DNA of 13,087 bases from Thermotoga sp. (GTDB taxonomy: Bacteria > Thermotogota > Thermotogae > B21-G9), in contig QNAU01000008.1 in the NCBI GenBank assembly GCA_003641545.1, positions 1 to 13,087 on the forward strand, written 5' to 3'. Of this stretch, positions 6,937 to 13,087 are shown one piece after another. Both the position numbers and the translations under genes were made by a program. Positions within the stretch are counted from its first letter, which is position 1. The number at the start of each line of letters is the position of its first letter. Under the pieces are notes generated by a model. That model saw nothing but the letters and a program-made list of their open reading frames with translations, searched no databases and was not told the DNA's origin.

Positions 6937-7886
6937 GATTGGAATTCTTGAAGTATGAGATAAAACCACAGATATTCAAACGTTTCCCACTGAATTGGGT
7001 GGAGATATTTGAAAGGGAAGCTCCCATCGTTGTGGAGATAGGATTTGGAAGCGGGGAATTCCTTGAAAATATGGCTCGTGAAATGCAGGATTTTAATTTC
7101 GTTGGATTCGAGATGTCGCTCACATCACTGTGGAAAGCGCAGAAACGGTTTTTCGGATCCGGATTGAGCAACGTGAAGGTGATACTCGGAGATGGAAGAT
7201 TTTGTTTGAGGGAGCTCTTCCCTCCAAATTCGGTGAGAAAGGTCGTGACAAATTTTCCATGTCCATGGTCGAAGAAAAAACATGAGAAGAGAAGGATCAT
7301 CGTCGAATCCTTCTTTCAAACCTTGGGGAACGTGCTCGAATTCGGAGGAGAATTCGAAATTGCCACGGATGAGAGATGGTATGCAGAAGAAGTGGTGAGA
7401 AAGGTGAGAAAACTTTGGTATCTGGAAGTATCACGTTTTTCTCTCAATCCCGAGAGAAAGTTCAGGACGAGGTATGAGATGAAATGGTTGAGTGAGGGAA
7501 GGAAGATACATGCGATATCCGTGAGAAAGGTGGGGAATTTCGAGGTCGAGAGGTTACTTGAGGGGGAAGAAAGCATGCCACACAGGTTGGTCAAAAAGGC
7601 AGAAGCCGATGTGAACAGACTTGAAGGGTTGAAAAATAGAGTATTCAAGGAAGGCAAGAAACTTTTCGTTATAAAAGAAATATTTAGAAAATCCGATGGA
7701 AATGATAGGGTGATAAAGGTTATAGCAAAAGATGGTGAAATTCAGCAGAGCTACTTCGTGGACATCTTGGACAAGGGAGACAGATATCTCGTGAAACTCG
7801 ACGAAACCACCATTCCATACAGAACCCCATCCGTGAAATTTTCTGTTTTCAGAATAGCGGAAGAAATGATGAAAAAAATGGGATAA
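6933..7886 (+). CDS. trmB: tRNA (guanine-N7-)-methyltransferase with C-terminal extension
   Basis: TrmB uses S-adenosylmethionine to make m7G at position 46 of tRNA in the cytoplasm. The Rossmann-type methyltransferase core is clear: motif I VEIGFGSGEFL (34-44), FVGFEMS (56-62), GDGR (86-89), NFPCPWSKKKHEKRR (107-121), EIATDERWYAEE (142-153) and TRYEMKWL (179-186). Two points differ from the textbook family. The PDPW Asp is replaced by Cys110 and the following P-K-K by S-K-K. About 110 residues (205-317) extend beyond the usual ~210-230-residue enzyme. From memory, extensions of this sort occur in TrmB of hyperthermophiles such as Aquifex and help stability. ATG 6933 overlaps the amidohydrolase stop (ATGA), so it is probably cotranslated with unrelated envelope genes. 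Function is confident; the effect of Cys110 is not. Confidence 0.92.
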   Translation: MRLEFLKYEIKPQIFKRFPLNWVEIFEREAPIVVEIGFGSGEFLENMAREMQDFNFVGFEMSLTSLWKAQKRFFGSGLSNVKVILGDGRFCLRELFPPNSVRKVVTNFPCPWSKKKHEKRRIIVESFFQTLGNVLEFGGEFEIATDERWYAEEVVRKVRKLWYLEVSRFSLNPERKFRTRYEMKWLSEGRKIHAISVRKVGNFEVERLLEGEESMPHRLVKKAEADVNRLEGLKNRVFKEGKKLFVIKEIFRKSDGNDRVIKVIAKDGEIQQSYFVDILDKGDRYLVKLDETTIPYRTPSVKFSVFRIAEEMMKKMG

Positions 7887-7950
7887 GAACACATAGGCAT
7901 AGAATTTTTCTTTGAGATGAGAATGTGGGTTTTGCGGGGAGGTATCGAAG

Positions 7951-8391
7951 ATGGCAAGATACTTCATTCTGTTTTTTATATTGGTTCTTCCATTCTTTTC
8001 CATCCTTTTAGCTTTCGAACTGAATCTGAAGATCGACGTGTACAACTGGCAGTTGAACGCTATAGGAGGTTCTTTAAGGGAACTCGACTACATTCTTGGA
8101 TTTGAAATTGGTGTCATGAAACCACTGGATTCGGATTTTTACTTCCAAGGATCCATCCTCTTAGGATTGCCGTTGTATCCTCTTCGACCTTACGGCGGAG
8201 TGGGTAAGTACATCGATCCATCCAATCTTGAGGATATATTCGACTTTTCCGAGGATCTCTACGTCCCCGTCGGTCTTGAAGTGATTTTCGGGTGTTTCGG
8301 GTTGTTTGGAGAAGTCAATTACAACGTGGATGGCGTTATCGAGATTCTCGAACCCGATAAAATAGTCTTCGGATTTTCATTCGTATTTTGA
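7951..8391 (+). CDS. Small exported protein of unknown family, beta-barrel-like
   Basis: I do not recognise this 146-residue protein. It starts at ATG 7951, seven bases after a strong GGGGAGGT site. It has a Sec signal peptide (basic Arg3, hydrophobic 5-20, likely cut after LLA at 19-21). The mature part is rich in alternating hydrophobic and polar residues with Gly and aromatics (for example LGFEIGVMKPLDSDFYFQGS, about 49-68). It has no further transmembrane helix and ends in FGFSFVF with a terminal Phe. That is the pattern of a small outer-membrane beta-barrel with a BAM-type C-terminal signal. The next gene, 15 bases downstream, encodes a protein of similar size, signal peptide and ending, so the two probably work together or arose by duplication. 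A periplasmic beta-sandwich is the main alternative. Confidence 0.7.
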   Translation: MARYFILFFILVLPFFSILLAFELNLKIDVYNWQLNAIGGSLRELDYILGFEIGVMKPLDSDFYFQGSILLGLPLYPLRPYGGVGKYIDPSNLEDIFDFSEDLYVPVGLEVIFGCFGLFGEVNYNVDGVIEILEPDKIVFGFSFVF

Positions 8392-8406
8392 AGGGGGGAA
8401 TCCGAG

Positions 8407-8898
8407 ATGAAGAAAATCTTTTCATTCTGGATGATCCTTTCATTCTTCGTCATCACCGCTTTCGGTGTTTCTTACTTCGTCGGGCTCGGTGCCGTCGATT
8501 ATCTTCCAACCGTTGGTGGTGGTATGAAGGAGGATACCTTCTCACTCTACGTTGGACTCTCGTATTACTGGCTTGGAGGAATAGGTGTGGGAGCTCAAGC
8601 AGGTTACAGAATGATGGATCTGTTCGAGATAAGCTTGGCAGAAGGTAGAGGATTGTGGAATGTGGATTTGGGACTTGGTGTCGATGGAACTTTGCTCACA
8701 TTCTTTTATCCCGGAGATATGCCATTCTACGCCTCGATTGGAGCTGGTGTGGGCGTGTTCCAAGATTTCAAGATCGATCAACTCAAGCTACATTCAATGA
8801 GCATGGTTGGAATAGGTTTCTCAACCTCCCCACTCTTCGGATGGGGATTCGGAGGAATAGGACCAACATTTTCCTCATATGTGGGATTTGAATTTTGA
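8407..8898 (+). CDS. Small exported Gly-rich protein, predicted outer-membrane beta-barrel
   Basis: I do not recognise this 163-residue protein. Start ATG 8407 follows AAGGGGGG at 8391-8398. A signal peptide (MKKIFSFWMILSFFVITAFG, cut near residues 18-20) precedes a mature chain built of short amphipathic strands joined by Gly-rich turns, such as FSLYVGLSYYWLGGIGVGAQ (45-64), LWNVDLGLGVDGTLLTF (83-99) and FYASIGAGVGVFQDF (107-121). It closes with SSYVGFEF and a C-terminal Phe, as in outer-membrane barrels. About eight strands could be drawn, consistent with a minimal barrel. There is no cysteine and no enzymatic motif. It sits 15 bases after the 146-residue exported protein and 29 bases before the dipeptide epimerase. 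The barrel assignment is inference from strand pattern and terminus. Confidence 0.72.
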   Translation: MKKIFSFWMILSFFVITAFGVSYFVGLGAVDYLPTVGGGMKEDTFSLYVGLSYYWLGGIGVGAQAGYRMMDLFEISLAEGRGLWNVDLGLGVDGTLLTFFYPGDMPFYASIGAGVGVFQDFKIDQLKLHSMSMVGIGFSTSPLFGWGFGGIGPTFSSYVGFEF

Positions 8899-8911
8899 TC
8901 ACGCAAGTTTG

Positions 8912-8924
8912 AAAGGAGAGGTGA
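8912..8924 (+). promoter_or_regulatory. Shine-Dalgarno region for the GTG-started epimerase
   Basis: AAAGGAGAGGTGA is an almost complete anti-SD complement with two added bases. The AAAGGAG part ends nine bases before the GTG at 8928, supporting that non-ATG start. The GTG at 8921 inside the site is out of frame. Confidence 0.7.
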
Positions 8925-8927
8925 CCA

Positions 8928-9992
8928 GTGGGATTCGAAATAAGAAGAATAGAAATCGAGAGGAAAACTTACAAACTTGTGAAAACCTTCAGAATATCAC
9001 TCGGTGCGATGTCCGAAAGCACGGTGATACAGATCAGATTGATCTTAAACGGTGGAACGGTTGGACTTGGTGAGGCGTCTCCTTCGTTCAAAATAAGTGG
9101 TGAGTATTTAAATTCAGTTGAGACCGCCTTGAGAGAATTGTCACAGGAGTTCATCGGAGAGGATGTTAGAAATTACAGGGTGTTGTTCGACAGAATAGAC
9201 GAAATGTTCAGAACTTTTCCAAGTGCCAAGTCGGCACTTCAGTATGCAATACTCGATGCTCTGACGGCAGAATACGGTTTGACACCGTTCGAATTTTTCG
9301 GGGGGGCTAAGAGAAAGATCGTGAGTGACAAGACCGTGGGAATAGACGATGTGAACACCATGGTGGAGGATGCAAAGAATATAAAAGGAGAAGGTTTCAG
9401 GACCATAAAGATAAAGATAGACTCCGTCGATTTTGCTCTCGATGTTGTTCCAAAGATAGCGGATGCGACCGGAAACATCGGATACATTGTCGATGCCAAC
9501 CAGGCTTTGAAACCAAAGGAAGCGGTCGAGGTGGCGGAGAAACTTCATTCCCTCGGGGTGAATGTTCTGGTTCTGGAACAACCAGTTTTCAAGCATGATT
9601 ACGATGGACTGAGGTTCGTCAGGGAAAGATCACCATTCCCCGTGGCAGCAGATGAATCACTCTACACGAGATACGACGCTTTCAAGCTGGCAAGGGATGG
9701 ATGTGTGGACGTGTTCAACATAAAGTTGATGAAATCGGGACTGTCCGATGGTATGGCGATAGTCGAGATAGCGAGATCCGCCGGTATAACTTTGATGATA
9801 GGCTGTATGGGTGAGTCATCACTCGGTATAACACAGAGTATAGATTTCGCAGCGGGACTTGGATATTTCACATATCTCGATCTCGATTGTCCTTTCCTCC
9901 ATGCGGAGGACAGCAAATACAGAGGATACATCAGGGACGGTGATGAATTGACCGTCTTGGACAGGGAGGAGAGGGAAAAACTGAAGGACTGA
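8928..9992 (+). CDS. L-Ala-D/L-Glu (dipeptide) epimerase, enolase superfamily
   Basis: A 354-residue cytoplasmic enzyme that inverts the C-alpha of the second residue in L-Ala-D-Glu-type dipeptides, a step in reuse of murein peptides. It closely resembles my memory of T. maritima TM0006. The capping domain is at 1-120, then the barrel. The paired catalytic lysines are in KIKID (K161/K163) and NIKLMKSG (K269). The Mg ligands are D189 (VDANQA), E217 (LEQPV) and D242 (AADES). GCMGESSLGITQS (292-304) and the LDLD motif (D318/D320) are hallmarks of the dipeptide-epimerase branch rather than muconate cycloisomerase or o-succinylbenzoate synthase. Start is GTG 8928; the first internal Met (28) would remove a conserved cap strand. 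It ends the rightward run, and its stop abuts the opposing permease stop with no base between. The exact dipeptide range may differ from L-Ala-Glu. Confidence 0.9.
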   Translation: MGFEIRRIEIERKTYKLVKTFRISLGAMSESTVIQIRLILNGGTVGLGEASPSFKISGEYLNSVETALRELSQEFIGEDVRNYRVLFDRIDEMFRTFPSAKSALQYAILDALTAEYGLTPFEFFGGAKRKIVSDKTVGIDDVNTMVEDAKNIKGEGFRTIKIKIDSVDFALDVVPKIADATGNIGYIVDANQALKPKEAVEVAEKLHSLGVNVLVLEQPVFKHDYDGLRFVRERSPFPVAADESLYTRYDAFKLARDGCVDVFNIKLMKSGLSDGMAIVEIARSAGITLMIGCMGESSLGITQSIDFAAGLGYFTYLDLDCPFLHAEDSKYRGYIRDGDELTVLDREEREKLKD

Positions 9993-11834
9993 TCATATTT
10001 CCTCCACAGTTATGTCGCTCGATATTCTGTTTCTTATGATCAAGGACAGCAATGCAACGATGGAAGTTGCGATCAATCCTCCAAGTGCGAATGCATTCCA
10101 ATATGTGTATTGGAGGGTTGGATCGCCTGCGTATTCGAAGAGTTTCACGGAAATTGGAAACATCTTGGGATTGCTGAAAAAGATTAGCGGGACGATGAAG
10201 TTCGTCCAGCCCTTTATGAAGGAATAAGAAAAGCACACGAGTATGGATGGGAGCATAACGGGATAGATCACCTTGAACACCAATGGAATTCCTTCGGCAC
10301 CGTCAATGAACGCTTGTTCCGCAATAGGTTTCATCTTTTTCGCATCTTCCATGATCATGAAATACGTCATCGGGAGACTTCTGTTCACTGTGACGAGTAT
10401 CACGGAAATGTAGGAGTTCAAGATGCCCATCTTTCTGAAGATTATGAACAAAGGTAAAAGTGTGTTCATACCGGTCAACATCAAGGTGGTCGAGAGCATG
10501 ATCTTTGTCATTCCGGAGAGGGGATCAGTTCCCTTCACCATCGGGACGATCGATAGAAGAATCAAAAAGGTGGTCAATACTCCGCTACCCATACCTATCA
10601 TCAAACTGTTCAACATGTTAAGATGGAAATGATCCTCCCAAAGTTTTTCGAATCCTTCGAGGTTGAGCCTCAAGAGTCCGGAAAATCCAAGATCGGGAAG
10701 ATCGGTGAGAGCTGAGGAAAGAATGATGAAGAACACGAACATGGTGATCAAGATCCAGGAAAATGTTGGGACATGTTCCATCCATTCACCGGGAAATCTT
10801 CTCGATTCAAATTCTTCTCTCTCCATACCGATCAAGACATGGTATGATACCAACGATAGAAATGATGGGGATAGGAAATGATGGAACATACCAATTGTGA
10901 AGGACGATACGAGATAGATCACCTTTATCCATCCCTTTTCAAGTTTCCAGCACAGGATTAGAAGGAAGAACAGAATGAATCCGATCCATCCAAACCAGAG
11001 TAATTCCATGATTCCAAGCAAAGGGTAGATCAACTTCCATCCTTTGTGCAAAGCCCACAGAGTCAGGAAGGTGAACACTAAGATCGAGGAAACTAAGGCG
11101 GATTTGGTGAGAAAGATGGGATCTTCCTGCATCGTATCTATGGAAGTTTTCAGGAAAATTCCAAAAGTGGTGGTGATACCCGCCACACCGAAGGATGAGA
11201 ACCCCATCCTCAACATTGGACCACCACCGGTGAGAAGCAAAGGAACACCCACATCTCTCATTCCGCTTATCATCAGAAGAATCGCGTATGGTTTCAAGGT
11301 GTTCCTTATCTGCTTACTGTAAACAGCTGAAAACATCTCCGACCTGTTTGCCCCATCGATTACGAGAGAATCACGTATGGATGAGGGTATCCCACGTGAA
11401 ATGGCAAGGGACATGAAGGCAACCATTGGAATGTTCAGAAGAGTTTTCACCAGGACGACCATCGCAAAAGCTAAGAAGGGATTGTAAAAGATGTTGGGAT
11501 CCATGAAATCCAGGACCAGCCTTAGAAAGGGTATCATCACATAATAGGGTAGAATCCATACGAACATGGTCAGAGAATACAACAGATTGCGTTTTCTCGA
11601 ACCACATTCGGACATCACGAATCCAAGTCTGATCCCAAGAAACAGCGCTAAAAATGTTGACAGAAGTGATGTGAAATAAGCCACCTGGTTCGATACTCTG
11701 AAGGATCCATCGAACCAAATTTCTTTGAACAGTTCCAAACTTTCAGGTCTGAGAGCGGGGAAAAAAGACCATACTATTGGCAGTATGGATAAAAAAAGAA
11801 CTAAGAGTATCAGGGGAAGATGAAATATTATCAT
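9993..11834 (-). CDS. Single-chain sugar-type ABC permease (MalF-like plus MalG-like fusion)
   Basis: A 613-residue inner-membrane protein that carries two BPD_transp_1 permease modules normally made as separate subunits. The first module (about 1-265) has helices at 4-26, 50-74, 88-110 and 119-145, then a degenerate EAA loop (155-173, DSLVIDGANRSEMFSAVYS, with no LP) and helices at about 181-201 and 245-263. A linker (265-357) adds about two hydrophobic segments (273-295, 302-330). The second module (358-613) is MalG-like, with a good EAA loop EQAFIDGAEGIPLVFKVIYP (506-525) and GWTNFIVPLIF (542-552). ATG 11834 overlaps the binding-protein stop as ATGA. The matching ATPase is not in the window. 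I see one uninterrupted frame, so this is a fusion and not a sequencing frameshift between two genes. Sugar or oligosaccharide import is the family inference. Confidence 0.86.
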   Translation of the reverse strand: MIIFHLPLILLVLFLSILPIVWSFFPALRPESLELFKEIWFDGSFRVSNQVAYFTSLLSTFLALFLGIRLGFVMSECGSRKRNLLYSLTMFVWILPYYVMIPFLRLVLDFMDPNIFYNPFLAFAMVVLVKTLLNIPMVAFMSLAISRGIPSSIRDSLVIDGANRSEMFSAVYSKQIRNTLKPYAILLMISGMRDVGVPLLLTGGGPMLRMGFSSFGVAGITTTFGIFLKTSIDTMQEDPIFLTKSALVSSILVFTFLTLWALHKGWKLIYPLLGIMELLWFGWIGFILFFLLILCWKLEKGWIKVIYLVSSFTIGMFHHFLSPSFLSLVSYHVLIGMEREEFESRRFPGEWMEHVPTFSWILITMFVFFIILSSALTDLPDLGFSGLLRLNLEGFEKLWEDHFHLNMLNSLMIGMGSGVLTTFLILLSIVPMVKGTDPLSGMTKIMLSTTLMLTGMNTLLPLFIIFRKMGILNSYISVILVTVNRSLPMTYFMIMEDAKKMKPIAEQAFIDGAEGIPLVFKVIYPVMLPSILVCFSYSFIKGWTNFIVPLIFFSNPKMFPISVKLFEYAGDPTLQYTYWNAFALGGLIATSIVALLSLIIRNRISSDITVEEI

Positions 11835-12970
11835 CTACCACCCTCTATGTACGATTGCGCCATCTTCAGAGCTTCCATGGGATCCATTTTACCGGTTATA
11901 GCCAGCTCAAGGGTGCTTCCCATCACATCCCAGTACTCTTCAAATTCCACACTCGAAGGTTGAACAACACCATTTTCTACAGCCTTCAAAAGTGTCGACA
12001 TGTATTTGTTTTTCAATTTAACGTTCTTGAGAGCGGGGATCTTTCTGTAATCGTCCATGAAATCCTCAGAATTGCTCAGAAGAAACGATATGAATTTTCT
12101 AACATTCTCATCGTTCTTGAAAACGACGAAACCTTTGGGATCCACCACGCCCTTCCAAGGTTTTGGCAGAACCCTTATGGTGAAATTCACCTTTTTTTCC
12201 TCAAATTTCCTTATGAGGAAACTACCATGTGGTAGTATTGCCAGCTCTTTCTTTATGAACATCTTGACCATTATTGGTCTCTTCTTAGTTATGTTCATTA
12301 TCAAGCCTTCGTCGTGGAGTTTTTTCAACAGTTCTATCAATTTCACGTTCTCTTCTGTATCGACCTTCACTCCATCACTGCTTACGCCAGAACCAATTCC
12401 AGCCTGCAATCCAAAGAAAAAGTATGGTGAAAACAAACCCATCGTGGTTGGTGTGATACCCTCATCCTTTTGCTTGATTTTCTTCAAGATCTCTACGAAT
12501 TCCTCAAAATTCCATGAATCATTCGGAAGATTCATCCCAAGCTTTTTGAAGACATCCACGTTCAGATAAGCAATTTGAACATCGGCGTAGAATGGAACTG
12601 CTTTAACCTTTCCATCCACAGTGAAAGCCTTCAAGATATTCTCATGGAAGGATCTTTTATCCAACCCGAGTTCATCCAAGGACGGCAGATCGATGTATCT
12701 TTCTATGCTCTCCAGATTCTCATTTTTCACGAGACATACATCCGGAAGGTCGCCACCTCCTCTGAGACTCATCGAAAGTTTTTTCCATATGTTTGGGACA
12801 TACACAACCTCGACTTCAACACCCGTGTTTTTTTCGAATGAATCAGCAACCTTTTCGAACCAGTCTTCACCCTCCCATGACATCCACAGGACTATTTTCG
12901 GAAATCCAACAGTTATGAAAAGAGATGAGATTACAATCAGTATTAGGATGTATCTTCCTTTCCCGTCCAC
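11831..12970 (-). CDS. Periplasmic solute-binding protein, sugar ABC importer (MalE-like, SBP_bac_1)
   Basis: A 379-residue extracellular solute-binding protein that would capture the ligand in the periplasm and deliver it to the fused permease. The signal peptide is residues 1 to about 23 (ILILIVISSLFITVG core, no lipobox Cys), so it is predicted to be soluble and not lipid-anchored. The mature protein opens with KIVLWMSWEGEDWFEKVADS (25-44), followed by DLPDVCLV (74-81) and GKVKAVPFYADVQIAYLNVD (120-139), then W153 with NFEEF. These are typical of the MalE/SBP_bac_1 fold. The start is GTG 12970; no in-frame ATG precedes residue 30, and GAGAGGG lies seven bases upstream. The stop overlaps the permease ATG (ATGA). 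It follows the cupin gene by 27 bases, implying a common transcript. Sugar is the likely ligand class; the exact one is not visible. Confidence 0.9.
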   Translation of the reverse strand: MDGKGRYILILIVISSLFITVGFPKIVLWMSWEGEDWFEKVADSFEKNTGVEVEVVYVPNIWKKLSMSLRGGGDLPDVCLVKNENLESIERYIDLPSLDELGLDKRSFHENILKAFTVDGKVKAVPFYADVQIAYLNVDVFKKLGMNLPNDSWNFEEFVEILKKIKQKDEGITPTTMGLFSPYFFFGLQAGIGSGVSSDGVKVDTEENVKLIELLKKLHDEGLIMNITKKRPIMVKMFIKKELAILPHGSFLIRKFEEKKVNFTIRVLPKPWKGVVDPKGFVVFKNDENVRKFISFLLSNSEDFMDDYRKIPALKNVKLKNKYMSTLLKAVENGVVQPSSVEFEEYWDVMGSTLELAITGKMDPMEALKMAQSYIEGGR

Positions 12971-12977
12971 TCCTCAT

Positions 12978-12984
12978 CCCTCTC
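12978..12984 (-). promoter_or_regulatory. Shine-Dalgarno site for the GTG-started binding protein
   Basis: On the minus strand GAGAGGG is followed by seven bases (ATGAGGA) and the GTG at 12970. Two nearby ATGs (12992, 12977) are out of frame with the protein, so the GTG is the best start. Confidence 0.55.
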
Positions 12985-12997
12985 GATACCATGGATC

Positions 12998-13087
12998 TCA
13001 ATACAGTCTGTATTTCTTTTTTATAGGCTTCAAAACTTTCCAAGTGCATTTCATCCCCTTTGGAAAGGTGACAAAATCACCCTCACC
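12998..13087 (-). CDS. Cupin-domain protein, C-terminal end only (TM1112/DUF861-like)
   Basis: A leftward frame enters from the right edge and stops with TGA at 13000-12998, giving 29 residues that begin GEGDFVTFPKGMKCTWKVLK and end PIKKKYRLY. This is the last strands of a small cupin barrel. The GD-x-V-x-FPKG-x-x-x-x-WKV-x-x-P-x-KK/RK-x-Y pattern matches the DUF861/Cupin_3 group, and from memory it is very close to the end of T. maritima TM1112, an 89-residue single-domain cupin. The fragment lacks the upstream metal-ligand strands, so enzymatic or binding role cannot be judged. It lies 27 bases before the binding-protein GTG on the same strand and is probably the preceding gene of the same operon. 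An overlapping ATG frame at 13049 is a shadow. Confidence 0.78.
   Translation of the reverse strand, partial: GEGDFVTFPKGMKCTWKVLKPIKKKYRLY

Noticed and set aside
7900..7905. TAGAAT as a -10 box for an internal promoter before the barrel genes
   Set aside because: No -35-like sequence lies 16-18 bases upstream, so the evidence is too thin. Transcription from upstream is simpler.
9990..10042. Two TGATCA-containing palindromes flanking the convergent stop codons
   Set aside because: They are about 40 bases apart, short, and within coding sequence of the permease; not a terminator or a convincing operator.
12867..13049. A 60-codon leftward frame beginning at an ATG next to GGGG
   Set aside because: It overlaps the start of the binding protein and the cupin tail in another frame, and its product (rich in Ser/Arg, ending within the SBP signal region) resembles nothing. 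Both true frames have strong family matches.

Overview
The window looks like chromosomal DNA from a member of the Thermotogae, a Thermotoga/Pseudothermotoga-type thermophile. I infer this from memory-level resemblance of several proteins to Thermotoga maritima families: IspE with a GGGSSN kinase loop, a TM0006-like dipeptide epimerase, a TM1112-like cupin tail at the right edge, and TrmB with a long C-terminal extension. AGA/AGG-, ATA- and GGA-rich codon use, strong AAAGGAG-type Shine-Dalgarno sites and very tight packing fit too. The gene order is not one I recognise from T. maritima, so I do not name a species. No RNA gene, CRISPR array, insertion sequence or phage gene is visible, and no stretch over 100 bases lacks a gene.

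Left block (1-4158). The 3' part of ispE (non-mevalonate isoprenoid pathway) runs rightward. It meets, with an 18-bp convergent overlap, a leftward three-gene operon for a BMP/nucleoside-type ABC importer: a double-cassette ATPase, then two LivH/RbsC-type permeases, each pair joined by an ATGA stop/start overlap. No substrate-binding protein gene lies with it in the window.

Centre block (4253-9992). A 94-bp divergent spacer carries candidate face-to-face promoters. From it a rightward run of six genes begins: a lipoprotein with four fibronectin-III-type domains, a YtcJ-like amidohydrolase, trmB, two small exported proteins with beta-barrel character and C-terminal phenylalanine, and an L-Ala-D/L-Glu (dipeptide) epimerase of the enolase superfamily. 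The first three genes overlap by 1-4 bases. The last three are separated by 64, 15 and 29 bases and have their own good ribosome binding sites. Apart from trmB, the products look directed to the envelope or to peptide/murein turnover; that shared theme is inference.

Right block (9993-13087). A leftward operon reads cupin-domain protein (only its last 29 residues are in the window), periplasmic sugar-type solute-binding protein, then a 613-residue permease that appears to be a MalF-like and a MalG-like subunit fused into one chain. No ATPase is encoded here, so the importer would need one from elsewhere. The permease stop codon directly abuts the epimerase stop codon, with no space for a conventional terminator between them.

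The most unusual items are the single-chain MalF-MalG permease with a degenerate first EAA loop, the pair of small barrel-like proteins of unknown family, and the PCPW variant in TrmB. I see no evidence of a wholly new defence or mobile system.
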